58,226 nucleotides of DNA from the IMG/VR virus record IMGVR_UViG_3300021364_002910, positions 1 through 58,226 of that record; one strand, written 5' to 3'. This document shows, in pieces, positions 1 to 8,970 of this stretch. Position 1 is the stretch's first letter. Every line of letters starts with the position of its first letter. The notes beneath the pieces were generated by a model. It had not been told where the DNA came from and searched no databases. It saw only the letters and a program-made list of their open reading frames with translations. The position numbers and the translations under genes are program-made. The DNA comes from a virus.

Positions 1-51
1 ACACTCCTACAATATATTTACACATGTACCTAAAGTATGCAAACCAAACTG

Positions 52-59
52 GATAAATA
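52..59 (+). promoter_or_regulatory. possible late promoter (GATAAATA) for nitroreductase gene
   Basis: GATAAATA differs at one base from TATAAATA, the late-promoter sequence of T4-like phages. It lies 17 nt before the ATG at 77. A good Shine-Dalgarno sequence (AAAGGAG, 64-70) sits between them. The same GATAAATA variant occurs before the gene starting at 37529. In such AT-rich DNA one mismatch is weak evidence. Confidence 0.35.
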
Positions 60-76
60 ATGCAAAGGAGAATACT

Positions 77-706
77 ATGTTTGAAACCATGCACAAAGAA
101 ATTAAAAAGGCTGTGATTAGAAGCCAACACACACAAAGAAATTGGGATTTAAGCAAAGAAATTCCGCAAGATGACTTAGATTTGTTTGTCCATACAGTAA
201 CTAATTGTCCAAGCAAACAAAACTTTGCATTTTATAACGCTCATTTTATCACAGATAGAAAAATTATAGAAAAAATACATGATCTAAGTTTAGGTCTTGG
301 CTATCAAAATGAACAAGGTGAAAGAGTAGAATGTACAAATCCTCAAACATTAGCCAATCTACTTGTTGTGTTTGAAGAAGCAACAATGTCAGAAGAATAT
401 TGGAAAAAATTTGCACTAAGAGACACTTCATCAAAACGAATTCTTGAAAGAGATAGAGATATGGCTATCGGTATAGCGGCAGGATATTTAAATGTTACTG
501 CTGCAATGATGCACTATCAAACTGGATGTTGTGCTTGTTATGATGAACAAGGTGTGAAAGACTTGTTAGATTTAGAAAATAAACCAATACTTATAATGGG
601 GGTTGGTTATAAAGATCCTAACAGACAACGTAGAGAACATCATACTGATGGTGTAAAAATACAACGTAGGATTAAAGAGAAAATTAAGACACAGTTCTAC
701 ATTTAG
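77..706 (+). CDS. nitroreductase-family protein (copy A)
   Basis: This 209-aa protein looks like an FMN-dependent nitroreductase-fold oxidoreductase, a family that moves electrons from NAD(P)H via flavin to varied acceptors. An N-terminal segment NCPSKQN (residues 43-49) resembles the nitroreductase FMN-phosphate-contacting region. A long helix then leads to a cysteine-rich motif TGCCACYDE (149-157) and a C-terminal HHTDG (188-192). The last two motifs recur in the paralogue at 1809-2471 (TGCCKCYDE and HTDG), so they probably serve a shared function, possibly substrate or metal contact. The ATG has an excellent Shine-Dalgarno AAAGGAG six nt upstream. The 3' end overlaps the convergent radical SAM gene by 23 nt. 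The substrate is unknown. Its position beside radical SAM genes suggests a redox step in the same pathway or a reductase for them. Confidence 0.8.
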   Translation: MFETMHKEIKKAVIRSQHTQRNWDLSKEIPQDDLDLFVHTVTNCPSKQNFAFYNAHFITDRKIIEKIHDLSLGLGYQNEQGERVECTNPQTLANLLVVFEEATMSEEYWKKFALRDTSSKRILERDRDMAIGIAAGYLNVTAAMMHYQTGCCACYDEQGVKDLLDLENKPILIMGVGYKDPNRQRREHHTDGVKIQRRIKEKIKTQFYI

Positions 707-1796
707 GTATTTTTGAATCTGCGCTTGATACACAACTTTTTGTAATACACTGTTTAGGTGTCTTAAATAGCTTAAAACCTGTTTCGATGTTGCCAAGTGG
801 GGCATCATGACAAGAATAGGAACGTTTTATACTACCATCTGGTTCGCGTATGATAATTCCTTGATACCCTGCATTACAGTACCATCCTTCAAAATTATTA
901 AAGTTAAACGCATTTAATCGTTCAGCTTGATCTATGTACCATTTTTTACCTGTTTTATCTTCAAACTCTACTTGAAAATGTCCTGGCACAGACGAGTCGT
1001 CCTGTACTCCTTGAGGAACTTCAAAGGTTGCTTTGGGTCTTGCTGTCAGCTCACGTTTAGATTCTGTGTAGGCACGCTGTGGCATACCATTGTATAGGGT
1101 ATTTAGTTGGTTCTGGGTGTAACTATCTACAACACGAGAAGCTGTAGGATCAGATTGAGGTTTTAGTGTGACATTAATACCGCGCTCATGGAGGTAAAGA
1201 GCGTTCTCCCAATCTCTGTCAAACCATTCAGGCACCATCACCATATTCACTGTAACTTGTACATCGTAGGACTGGCAAAATTCTAACTTGTCTGCAAAGT
1301 TGCTTAAATCTTTCATAGTAGCAACATGTTCAGTATGTAAACTTGCAGTTATACTTGCTCTATGAAATGGTTTTGCATATTCAACATATTGCTCAAACCA
1401 CTTAATAGGACGAGAGCAATTTGATGTCATGTGTATGCTTGTATAATTAGTATTTTCTACATCATCTGCAAGATGCTTTAGTATGTCCAAGTATCCAGGA
1501 TGGAAAGTAGGCTCTCCCCCAGACAAACTAAAGTGAAAACTATTAAACCCATTATTTCTTGCTTGCCTTTTAATTTCATCAATTGTCATTAAACAAAGTT
1601 TTGTTGGCCGATGATCTTTTGTATTAGATCTAGCGTATGGCCAACAATAACTGCATCTATAATTACAGTATCTACCTAATAACCAACTTACAGTAAAAAT
1701 ATCTCTGTATAATAATGTTCGTTGTCCTACAGAGACTATATCGTCAAAAGGTATTTTTGAAAAGTCATATTGACTCCACTTCAAATCTTCAGTCAT
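684..1796 (-). CDS. radical SAM enzyme (rSAM 1), no N-terminal twitch domain
   Basis: A 370-aa radical SAM enzyme. The CX3CX2C [4Fe-4S] ligands are C44, C48 and C51 (CNYRCSYC). The SAM-binding GGE is at 93-95 (SGGEPTFHP). The TIM-barrel core fills the first two thirds. The C-terminal part holds further cysteines (WYCNAG, YSCHD, then C..KSC and KC in the last 25 residues), suggesting a SPASM/twitch-like auxiliary Fe-S cluster. Unlike rSAM 2-6 it has no cysteine-rich N-terminal domain, so it is a different subfamily. Nitroreductase genes lie on both sides: it overlaps one by 23 nt at its 3' end and is 12 nt downstream of the other. No clear Shine-Dalgarno precedes the ATG. The substrate is unknown; a peptide or a sugar are both possible for this family. 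Confidence 0.9.
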   Translation of the reverse strand: MTEDLKWSQYDFSKIPFDDIVSVGQRTLLYRDIFTVSWLLGRYCNYRCSYCWPYARSNTKDHRPTKLCLMTIDEIKRQARNNGFNSFHFSLSGGEPTFHPGYLDILKHLADDVENTNYTSIHMTSNCSRPIKWFEQYVEYAKPFHRASITASLHTEHVATMKDLSNFADKLEFCQSYDVQVTVNMVMVPEWFDRDWENALYLHERGINVTLKPQSDPTASRVVDSYTQNQLNTLYNGMPQRAYTESKRELTARPKATFEVPQGVQDDSSVPGHFQVEFEDKTGKKWYIDQAERLNAFNFNNFEGWYCNAGYQGIIIREPDGSIKRSYSCHDAPLGNIETGFKLFKTPKQCITKSCVSSADSKIPKCRTVS

Positions 1797-1808
1797 ATAG
1801 TTTTAAAA

Positions 1809-2471
1809 TTAAGAAATTATTATTCTGCGTTGTGATTCCTTAGGAAAAGAATCTGATTCATTTATTCCGTCAGTATGTAAATTATGCTTTTCAAATTTAG
1901 GATAACCTATACCAAGCATTAGACAAATATCATATTTATCATACCCATTATCTGTGAATATACTGTCAGGTAATTGTGGTTCGTCATAGCATTTACAACA
2001 ACCTGTTTTTAATCCAAAAAGGTGTGCTGAAAGTCCTACTGCACCTGCAGATATTCCTATCTCACATTGTACTAACCTTTTATAAACTTGAAGATCAATT
2101 GCCGGTCCTGGATCTCTGCGTTTTTTAGCCTTTGATCGACGATTATCTTTCATTACATATAAAAACAATAAATTACAATCAACTTGAGGATTTTGCAAGC
2201 GTTTTCCGGATCTAATTTTTGAACCTTCTTTTAAATAATTTGTATGTTCGCTAACAGCAGCTACTGCACATTGTCTTATTATTTGTCTGTTAGTAACTGC
2301 AATTACATCAAAATTAACTAGATTTTGTTTTGTTGGTGTGCTTAAAGCAACATTATATAAACATTCCACAAGTTGTGGTTCTACAGTGCGTTCTAAATCA
2401 AAGTTGCGTTGGCATCTTTGAAATCCGTTTACAGCTTTTAAAATTTGATCTTGATAAAATAATTCTTCCAT
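1809..2471 (-). CDS. nitroreductase-family protein (copy B)
   Basis: A 220-aa paralogue of the protein at 77-706. Both share the N-terminal pattern (KAV..Q..QRN.DL), an STPTKQN segment (44-50) at the presumed FMN-binding position, TGCCKCYDE (156-164) and a C-terminal HTDG. I chose the ATG at 2471 because it matches the start of copy A and has GGAG upstream. Upstream in-frame TTG/ATG codons at 2511-2516 would overlap the previous gene by about 38 nt. A basic stretch (RRSKAKKRRD, 111-120) in the middle is absent from copy A. It lies between rSAM 1 and rSAM 2 on the same strand and is probably co-transcribed with them. The substrate is unknown. Confidence 0.78.
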   Translation of the reverse strand: MEELFYQDQILKAVNGFQRCQRNFDLERTVEPQLVECLYNVALSTPTKQNLVNFDVIAVTNRQIIRQCAVAAVSEHTNYLKEGSKIRSGKRLQNPQVDCNLLFLYVMKDNRRSKAKKRRDPGPAIDLQVYKRLVQCEIGISAGAVGLSAHLFGLKTGCCKCYDEPQLPDSIFTDNGYDKYDICLMLGIGYPKFEKHNLHTDGINESDSFPKESQRRIIIS

Positions 2472-2478
2472 ATAATAT

Positions 2479-3717
2479 TTATCTCCAATACAACTTGAAT
2501 TCTGGATAGACATCAAGTATATTAGTATTATGATGTTTATCTAAAACCATAGTGTAATCTATGAATTTATGCCAGTATTTAAATTCATCTTTACTATTCA
2601 TATATCGAATAACCTGATTACCGTATCGCTTTGCACTTGCTATTTGAACTTCTACATTTATGTTAGGTTGCAAATTTTTTGTAATGTTATTTTCTATGTT
2701 TTCTAACCATTCATTCCATTTAAGTGTTAATTGTTTTTTCATTTCTGGTGGCAAAATTCTAGGATTGAGAGCTTGCGGATATTGAACTAAACTTGTATGT
2801 ATATAGGCGCCGATGCTATTATAATATTCAAATATTTCAGTAAGCCGAGTAATATTTAAGACACTTGTTGTACAGGTAGCACTTAGTTTTACATTCTTAA
2901 GTTCTGAATTTACAGTTCTAATATTTTGTTCTACATCTTCTATTTTTTTGTGGGTACGAACATATTCATATATAGGTGGATAACCATCTAAACTAACACG
3001 CAATAATATTCGTCTGTATTGATTCCATAAATCTATAACACTTTTACCTTTATATGTTAGTGTTGTAAGATTACTATTGTAACTCAACATTATATTCTTA
3101 GCATTGGGTAACATATTTTTTATAAAATCATAATGCTTGTCATGGTATATAGGTTCGCCGCCAGATATTAGCACAGCTTTTAAGCTATTACTAATACGTC
3201 CAATCTCGTCAATGGTTTCTATATTTAGATTTTTTGGTGCATCTAGTTCCCTATAAGTTCCATGTTCTAACATTTTTTCTTTTAGTGCAGGATTATCTCT
3301 CACTGCAGCATCCCATTTACTACTATAATCCGAACTACAATGTCTGCACATTAGATTGCAAATATTATCAAATCTTACTTCTAAAAAAATAAGATTATCT
3401 AAGGGCATATTGTAATCTTCATCAATTACACTTCTTACTTGTTCTTCAGTTATGTATAAATTATCTTCTTCTTGTTGTTGCCTAGTACTCACTACACCAC
3501 TATCTTCCATATCCCAACAACTTCTACATCCGGAATGTCTCTCATCATTAAGTAGAGCACGTCTGACATCCCGTAATTGTTCGCCATTCCAAGTTTTTTC
3601 TAAGGTATCATCCGTGTAATCTCCTATCTTACCTGGAAAACGCCAACAGGCACTTATTTTACCTTTTTGTTTTATATTAAGATGAGTGAAGGGTAAACTG
3701 CAATATGTTTTAGACAT
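2479..3717 (-). CDS. twitch-domain radical SAM enzyme (rSAM 2)
   Basis: This 412-aa protein has a cysteine-bearing N-terminal domain (C6 in YCSLPF, C24, and GCRSCW with C64/C67) of the type NCBI calls twitch-domain radical SAM. It probably holds an auxiliary Fe-S cluster. The radical SAM core follows, with C120, C124 and C127 (CNLMCRHC) and GGE at 186-188. The C-terminus ends in a motif shared with rSAM 3, 4, 5, 9 and 10: D..HN(T)N....YPEF..YW. It overlaps rSAM 3 by 8 nt, so translation of the two is probably coupled. Of the N-terminal CC pair seen in rSAM 3-5, only one cysteine (CW) remains here. The reaction is unknown; the family includes dehydrogenases, epimerases and peptide-modifying enzymes. 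Confidence 0.93.
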   Translation of the reverse strand: MSKTYCSLPFTHLNIKQKGKISACWRFPGKIGDYTDDTLEKTWNGEQLRDVRRALLNDERHSGCRSCWDMEDSGVVSTRQQQEEDNLYITEEQVRSVIDEDYNMPLDNLIFLEVRFDNICNLMCRHCSSDYSSKWDAAVRDNPALKEKMLEHGTYRELDAPKNLNIETIDEIGRISNSLKAVLISGGEPIYHDKHYDFIKNMLPNAKNIMLSYNSNLTTLTYKGKSVIDLWNQYRRILLRVSLDGYPPIYEYVRTHKKIEDVEQNIRTVNSELKNVKLSATCTTSVLNITRLTEIFEYYNSIGAYIHTSLVQYPQALNPRILPPEMKKQLTLKWNEWLENIENNITKNLQPNINVEVQIASAKRYGNQVIRYMNSKDEFKYWHKFIDYTMVLDKHHNTNILDVYPEFKLYWR

Positions 3718-5104
3718 CTTTAAAAATATCTTTCATCTCTGGAAATGTTTCATAAAAATTTGTATTCCTTTGTTTATCGCATAGTTCTAAGTATTCCTGC
3801 AATTCTGGCAATCTTACGGTCCAGTCCTCAGACTCCATAAAAGATAACATTCCTTCTAATCTTTTTAAGCCATAATTTGCTTTCTCCCAATCTTCATATT
3901 TTACTGTATGCCAACTAGGAATTCCCAAATGATAATTATCTTTCCACCAAGGATAAAAGTCTTGGTATTTTTTTCGACATTCTTTTTTAAACCATTTTGG
4001 TAATACTTTTACGTTGATGTGCCCAGGCCAATAAACAAAATGATGATTTATACCACCTGCACCAAAAGGCCACATATTAATCTTTTTAAAATTTTGGGTA
4101 AGTTTCCAACGAATAAAATCTGGTATGTAAAAAATATTTAGTGCATTAACTGCACAAGCAACAGTTACTTCTACGTTATCGGTTGTTTCATTGTCTAAAA
4201 TATGAAATACTTCCTCAGTTCTTTTCCATTTACTAGGGTAACGTATATACTCATTCATTTCAAATAAAGAATCTACAGAATAATGAAATCTAACTTTCTT
4301 AAAATTACTCCATAATTCAAATAAATCTTCTCGCCATTCAACACCGTTTGAATTGTATCGTATTTCTAAATTTTCCGCAAAGCCATTTTTTATTGCGTAT
4401 TCTAATATTTCATAATGTTCGTCAATAATCAGACTTTCTCCTCCTGCAAAATATACTTGACGCATTGTTGGCATTTGCTCATAAAACTGATTCCAAAATA
4501 TTGGATTATCTTTATGCCAATTATACGATGAGTAATTTGTGCTGCCTTTATTATCCCACTGCATTATTTCTTTTAGAGAGTCATTCTGTACTTTTGGATA
4601 TATTGCTCCCCAGTCTTTAATCCATCCCGATGAATCATGTGGAGAACACATAATACAACCTAGCTGACACTTTGTACCAAATCGTAAATCTATGTATGTG
4701 AGATGAGCAGGTGAATATCCATCTTCTTCAGTATTAGCTAAAATCCTATTTACGTCAACCCGTTGTGTCCAATACTCTGTTTCCCATTGGCGTTTGGATC
4801 TATGCCCTGCTGCTTCTTCCTTATAACACTTCGTACAAGAAGGAGGTTGCTCTCCATTTAACATTTGTTTACGAACATTCTTCATGTATTTGGAATTCCA
4901 TGCAGTTTGAAAATCTGTAACATTTAAATTGTTAGGTTTACCGTCGTCTGTCTTTAATATTCCTACTTGGCCGCCATGTTCTTTATCATTTGTAGGTCCT
5001 ACCGAAGATGCGTTTGCTGTGCAACAAACTCGCATAGATCCGTCTGGTCGAGTGCTTAAATGAACCCAAGGCAACAGGCAGAATGTATTAGATATGTTTT
5101 CCAT
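3710..5104 (-). CDS. twitch-domain radical SAM enzyme (rSAM 3)
   Basis: A 464-aa member of the twitch-domain radical SAM set. The N-terminal domain opens with FCLLPWVHLS (C9), then CC at 27-28 and SCTKC (C90, C93), presumably an auxiliary cluster. The core motif CQLGCIMC gives C146, C150 and C153. The SAM-binding motif is GGES. The C-terminal tail (RNTNFYETFPEMKDIF) is shared with its paralogues and is probably a structural or partner-binding element. It is the largest of the five twitch-type genes in tandem between 2479 and 8931, and overlaps rSAM 2 by 8 nt. A TGGAA sequence lies upstream of the ATG. The tandem paralogues suggest gene duplication followed by substrate specialisation; the substrate is not known. 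Confidence 0.93.
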   Translation of the reverse strand: MENISNTFCLLPWVHLSTRPDGSMRVCCTANASSVGPTNDKEHGGQVGILKTDDGKPNNLNVTDFQTAWNSKYMKNVRKQMLNGEQPPSCTKCYKEEAAGHRSKRQWETEYWTQRVDVNRILANTEEDGYSPAHLTYIDLRFGTKCQLGCIMCSPHDSSGWIKDWGAIYPKVQNDSLKEIMQWDNKGSTNYSSYNWHKDNPIFWNQFYEQMPTMRQVYFAGGESLIIDEHYEILEYAIKNGFAENLEIRYNSNGVEWREDLFELWSNFKKVRFHYSVDSLFEMNEYIRYPSKWKRTEEVFHILDNETTDNVEVTVACAVNALNIFYIPDFIRWKLTQNFKKINMWPFGAGGINHHFVYWPGHINVKVLPKWFKKECRKKYQDFYPWWKDNYHLGIPSWHTVKYEDWEKANYGLKRLEGMLSFMESEDWTVRLPELQEYLELCDKQRNTNFYETFPEMKDIFKDV

Positions 5105-5127
5105 AAAATTCCATATTATTTAAATTC

Positions 5128-6429
5128 TTAATAACCAAATAATTCCTTATATTGCGGTACAATTTTTGTTATATCTTGATTACGCAATTTATCTAAATCT
5201 CTTGTAAAGTGTATGAAGTAACTACGATGTGTATCTTCGTCTTTAGCATTCATGTATTTTGTAACTCCATTTAATATTTTATTAGCTTCTTTTATAACAT
5301 AGTCATCATATTTTTTAAACTCTATTTTTTTCTGTTCATAATGATCTACAACTTGTTTTTTTATTTCACTTGGCAATACTCGTATGCAAGAAGGCCAAGG
5401 ACGATGCGCTACATGATAACTAATAATAGGCTTGACTTTATGAGCATTTATTTTTTTAAATTTTTGTTCTAACTTCCATAACATAAAATCTGGCAGATGA
5501 AAAATGTTTGCTGTCGTAACTGTACAAGCTATCCAAGCCATAACATTATTAGGCAATCTATCTATCTTGTGTAAATTTTCTTCTATAGCCGACCATTTAG
5601 CAGGATACCTTTGATACTCCAAAACTTCTCCATACCCATCAACACTTGCTCCAATTCTAACTTCTTTAAAATGTACCCACATATCCAACACCCGTTGTTG
5701 AACATTTGTAAGATTGGTATTATATTCTAATATAATATTACTTGCTACATTTTCATCTATACATTTTTGCAAAAATTCATAATGACGTTCAATCATTAAT
5801 GGTTCACCACCTGCCATATACACATGTTGAATATTAATTAGATTAGCTTCTAGTTGTTCCCAAAACTTATAACTTTTGTGCCAATTATAATGATCAGTAG
5901 TCCAACGTCCTTTTTCATTTTTTTCTAATTTAACTATTCCATGAGTGTCTATAAATTTAGTGCCTTCTAATGCAACATGATCCTTGTACCAGGTATGACT
6001 ATCTTCGGGACCACACATTCTACAAGCAAGATTACATAAATTACCAAAACGCAAGTCATAATAAACTAACGGAGATTTATTTAAATCTAGTGTGCCGTCC
6101 TTTGTTGTTATGCTTTCTGCCCACTCAATTGTGTGCATGGGCCAATTACGTTGTTCATATTGTCTCCTACTACTAAGGCCACTTTCTTCTTCTGACTGGC
6201 AGCGTTGACAACTTTTGTGCCATTTGCCATTTAGCATAGTCTTTCTTACGTCTTTAATAAATTGGGCGTTTCTTACTTCGTTAAGATTATCTATTCTTGC
6301 ATTGTAAGGTGTTCCATCTTCTTTAAACAATGTACCTCTTTCTGCAGTGCTATTCATTTGACAACATATTCTTATACAACCATTATTTTGAATAGCTTGA
6401 AAATTCCAAGGTAGAGGACAAAAACTCAT
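5128..6429 (-). CDS. twitch-domain radical SAM enzyme (rSAM 4)
   Basis: A 433-aa protein. The N-terminal twitch-like domain has FCPLPWNF (C4), C18, CC at 22-23 and SCQRC (C74, C77). The radical SAM core has CNLACRMC (C132, C136, C139) and GGEP (MAGGEPLMIERHYEF). The tail motif LRNQDITKIVPQYKELF matches the D..RN.....FPE....F pattern of the group with V in place of F. Its start codon overlaps the stop of rSAM 5 by one base (TAATG), so the two are translationally coupled. A 23-nt gap separates it from rSAM 3. It is closest by eye to rSAM 3: both have the W.D....WH....FW segment between the core cysteines and GGE. The substrate is unknown. Confidence 0.93.
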   Translation of the reverse strand: MSFCPLPWNFQAIQNNGCIRICCQMNSTAERGTLFKEDGTPYNARIDNLNEVRNAQFIKDVRKTMLNGKWHKSCQRCQSEEESGLSSRRQYEQRNWPMHTIEWAESITTKDGTLDLNKSPLVYYDLRFGNLCNLACRMCGPEDSHTWYKDHVALEGTKFIDTHGIVKLEKNEKGRWTTDHYNWHKSYKFWEQLEANLINIQHVYMAGGEPLMIERHYEFLQKCIDENVASNIILEYNTNLTNVQQRVLDMWVHFKEVRIGASVDGYGEVLEYQRYPAKWSAIEENLHKIDRLPNNVMAWIACTVTTANIFHLPDFMLWKLEQKFKKINAHKVKPIISYHVAHRPWPSCIRVLPSEIKKQVVDHYEQKKIEFKKYDDYVIKEANKILNGVTKYMNAKDEDTHRSYFIHFTRDLDKLRNQDITKIVPQYKELFGY

Positions 6430-7724
6430 TAAAGCCTGCCTTTTTCAGTTTCATAAGTTTTATTAATTTTTGCAAGTTCTTTTTGAACTACTTCATAAAC
6501 TTCTGGAAAAATTAAAGCAAAGTTTTGATTTCTTAACATATCTAAATCTTTAGTGTGTTCAATGAAATATTTTAAGTCTACTTCCTCATTCAAATCTTTG
6601 TGTAACATATTAATTACTTTGTTGTATATTCTTTCAATTACATATTGCTCTTTAATTGTATTAGAACCATACTTTTTCATTATTTGTTTATATTTTTTTA
6701 TAAGTTCCTTTTTATTTGGTACATGCCGTAAACTATATGCTTCTGGTTTGTAAACACTACTGAAAACAATATCACCGCCGTTGTATCTATTTTTAGCATC
6801 AGTACGTGCTTGAAAATCTAAACCACGTTTAATCCTGTTATCTATCCACCAATCGACTAGCTTGTCTAAAGTTTGAACATTTAAAAAGTTAAGTGTAGGT
6901 GTAAGCACTATGTTTATTATACCTATTTCTTTTTCTAAGTCTAACCATTTTTCTGCACACGAACTGAGAATTTCCCATTTACTATTGTTACGTATGTAAT
7001 CATTCCTTTCTCCGTATGCATCAATACTCATCCAAATATTCACCTTTGCGAATCGTTTTAACATGTCTATAGTTTTGTCTTTAGGAAACCAACTAGTATT
7101 AGTAAAAATTGTAAGTTTTATCTGATCTTCTCTTCCACCTTCTAATAACGTTTCTATAAATCTATTAAAATTAGGATTTAACATTGGCTCTCCACCTACA
7201 AACTTAATTTCTTCTACATGTTCAAAATCTTCAACGTTCCAATTGAAAGGTATATCAATTATTTTTTCACTAGGTTGTATTTCTTCATATGCATGTTGTA
7301 ATTTTACATCATCGTCATGCCAAGAGCTACTCAGGGTGCTGTTACAAGTTCTACAACTTAGATTACAATAATTACCGATACTTACTTCTATATATTTTAG
7401 TTCGTTTTTAATAGGTTTATAATCTTGGTAGATACTATTGAAAAATGTACGCATACTGTAACCAGCTTCTTTTTCTTCTTTTATACATTTCCAACAACCT
7501 TCTACAATTTCACCATTAAGCATTGCTTTACGTAAAGATTCAAATTGCTCACTTTCAACAACTGCTTTAGTGCCTATCTTGTTATGATCTAATTTCCACC
7601 ATTCTCTAGTTTCTTCGAAACCGCCCCAAGATTGAAATCTACAACATGGTTTTGCCTTACCAGCCGGATTAACTGCAAAATGTATAAACGGTAGAACACA
7701 AAATGACTTATTGTCTTTTGTCAT
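6429..7724 (-). CDS. twitch-domain radical SAM enzyme (rSAM 5)
   Basis: A 431-aa protein. The N-terminal domain has FCVLPFIHFAV (C9), CC at 27-28 and GCWKC (C77, C80). The core has CNLSCRTC (C120, C124, C127) and GGEPMLNP. The tail has LRNQNFALIFPEVYEVV. GGAG lies ten nt before the ATG at 7724. It overlaps rSAM 6 by 17 nt and rSAM 4 by one base, inside a five-gene run of paralogues. The C-terminus extends about 20 charged residues past the shared tail motif, unlike rSAM 2-4. Family and cofactors are clear from the motifs; the reaction is not. Confidence 0.93.
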   Translation of the reverse strand: MTKDNKSFCVLPFIHFAVNPAGKAKPCCRFQSWGGFEETREWWKLDHNKIGTKAVVESEQFESLRKAMLNGEIVEGCWKCIKEEKEAGYSMRTFFNSIYQDYKPIKNELKYIEVSIGNYCNLSCRTCNSTLSSSWHDDDVKLQHAYEEIQPSEKIIDIPFNWNVEDFEHVEEIKFVGGEPMLNPNFNRFIETLLEGGREDQIKLTIFTNTSWFPKDKTIDMLKRFAKVNIWMSIDAYGERNDYIRNNSKWEILSSCAEKWLDLEKEIGIINIVLTPTLNFLNVQTLDKLVDWWIDNRIKRGLDFQARTDAKNRYNGGDIVFSSVYKPEAYSLRHVPNKKELIKKYKQIMKKYGSNTIKEQYVIERIYNKVINMLHKDLNEEVDLKYFIEHTKDLDMLRNQNFALIFPEVYEVVQKELAKINKTYETEKGRL

Positions 7725-8931
7725 ATTTTTCTAACTCCATTTCAAAGAAATGTTCTCTCCAACTTATTTTCCTAGCAATATCTAAATCATCTAAATAATT
7801 CAGTAAAGTATTTCCGTGTATGTCCCATAAATCTTTATCCATCATATGATTGATATAAAACGGATAATCTGTTAAATCTCTGTCCAAAAATTTATAATTA
7901 TCAACTCTATTTTTTATTTTTTGCTTTATTTCCACAGGTAAATTTTGAGCACTCATGTGTATAGGCCATTCAACATGATTACAAAATAAAAATTTTATAT
8001 TAGGAAAATCATTTCTTATAATTTCATATGTATCAATTAAATAAAACATACTTACATTACTACATGTCCATTGTACACCTACATCAAATATTTCTTCATC
8101 GTCTATATTCATTTGTTTTTTTGCAATATAAGAATCTATTACTTTTAATTGTTTTGTAAATACATCCCATTTGATCGGAAATCTAAAATATTCTCCTGCT
8201 TTTCCTAAAGCATCAATGCTTAGTCTAAGATTAACTCTTTTAAACTTACTAAGCTGATCTAATATAATCTTATTAATTAATGTACCATTACTTGTATAAG
8301 CAAGATTAACCTTAGAAGCATGTTCTGTTTCTGATAAATCTTTTAAAAATTCATTATGTCTTTTATTTGCAAAACTTTCGCCGCCTAAAAAATTATAGCG
8401 TTTTGTTGCATGCCATGTGCTACGTAAATGGTTCCAAAACTTGTAATCTTGTTCTATCCATTTGTTACTAATACTAATATCTTTTGTATTTTCATATTTG
8501 TTTATTAGCAATTCATCTTCTTTCCACTTGCTACTTGCTCCTGTACCGCAATGTATACACTTTAGATTACAAATAGTGCCAGTACGAACATCTATATGCG
8601 GGGGTTCGTACGTAACAGATCCATCTTTGTTAGTTTTATCAAATAAATGTTGATACTTCTTAAGCCAAAATCCGTTTTCGTCTATGCGTTTACTGACACC
8701 ATCTAAACTTTCAACATATTTACAACGCTTGCAATTTTCAGGCCAGTTACCATTAAGAAAGTCTTTACGAATTTCTTTAAAATACTCGTTGTTCCATTCA
8801 GCAAAAACACTGCTTCCGTCGAGTTTCGCTCCAATCCTTTTTACAGTTACATCGTCGCTATAACCACAAACTCTCGGTCTTCCAAAAGTTGTAGTGCTAA
8901 AATTTATCCAGGGAAGAATACACGGTGTCAT
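7708..8931 (-). CDS. twitch-domain radical SAM enzyme (rSAM 6)
   Basis: A 407-aa protein, first of the five-gene minus-strand run. I chose the ATG at 8931 because it puts the conserved PCILPWINFS at the N-terminus as in the paralogues. A GTG five codons upstream (8946) is also open but lies directly on the AGGGG sequence. Cysteines are C4, C22 and NCKRC (C67, C70), then the core CNLKCIHC (C121, C125, C128) and GGES. The usual N-terminal CC pair is CG here and the FPE tail is degenerate (HFFEME), so this is the most divergent twitch-type member. It is divergent from the aminotransferase-like gene at 8971 with only 39 nt between them, which must hold both promoters. The substrate is unknown. 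Confidence 0.9.
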   Translation of the reverse strand: MTPCILPWINFSTTTFGRPRVCGYSDDVTVKRIGAKLDGSSVFAEWNNEYFKEIRKDFLNGNWPENCKRCKYVESLDGVSKRIDENGFWLKKYQHLFDKTNKDGSVTYEPPHIDVRTGTICNLKCIHCGTGASSKWKEDELLINKYENTKDISISNKWIEQDYKFWNHLRSTWHATKRYNFLGGESFANKRHNEFLKDLSETEHASKVNLAYTSNGTLINKIILDQLSKFKRVNLRLSIDALGKAGEYFRFPIKWDVFTKQLKVIDSYIAKKQMNIDDEEIFDVGVQWTCSNVSMFYLIDTYEIIRNDFPNIKFLFCNHVEWPIHMSAQNLPVEIKQKIKNRVDNYKFLDRDLTDYPFYINHMMDKDLWDIHGNTLLNYLDDLDIARKISWREHFFEMELEKYDKRQ

Positions 8932-8970
8932 AAAAATATTTAGCACCCCTATTAGCGCATAAATAGGTTT

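Noticed and set aside
8932-8946. GTG at 8946 as the start of rSAM 6
   Set aside because: It would sit on the AGGGG that would otherwise serve as the ribosome binding site, and it adds five residues not seen in the paralogues, which all begin right before the C.LPW motif.
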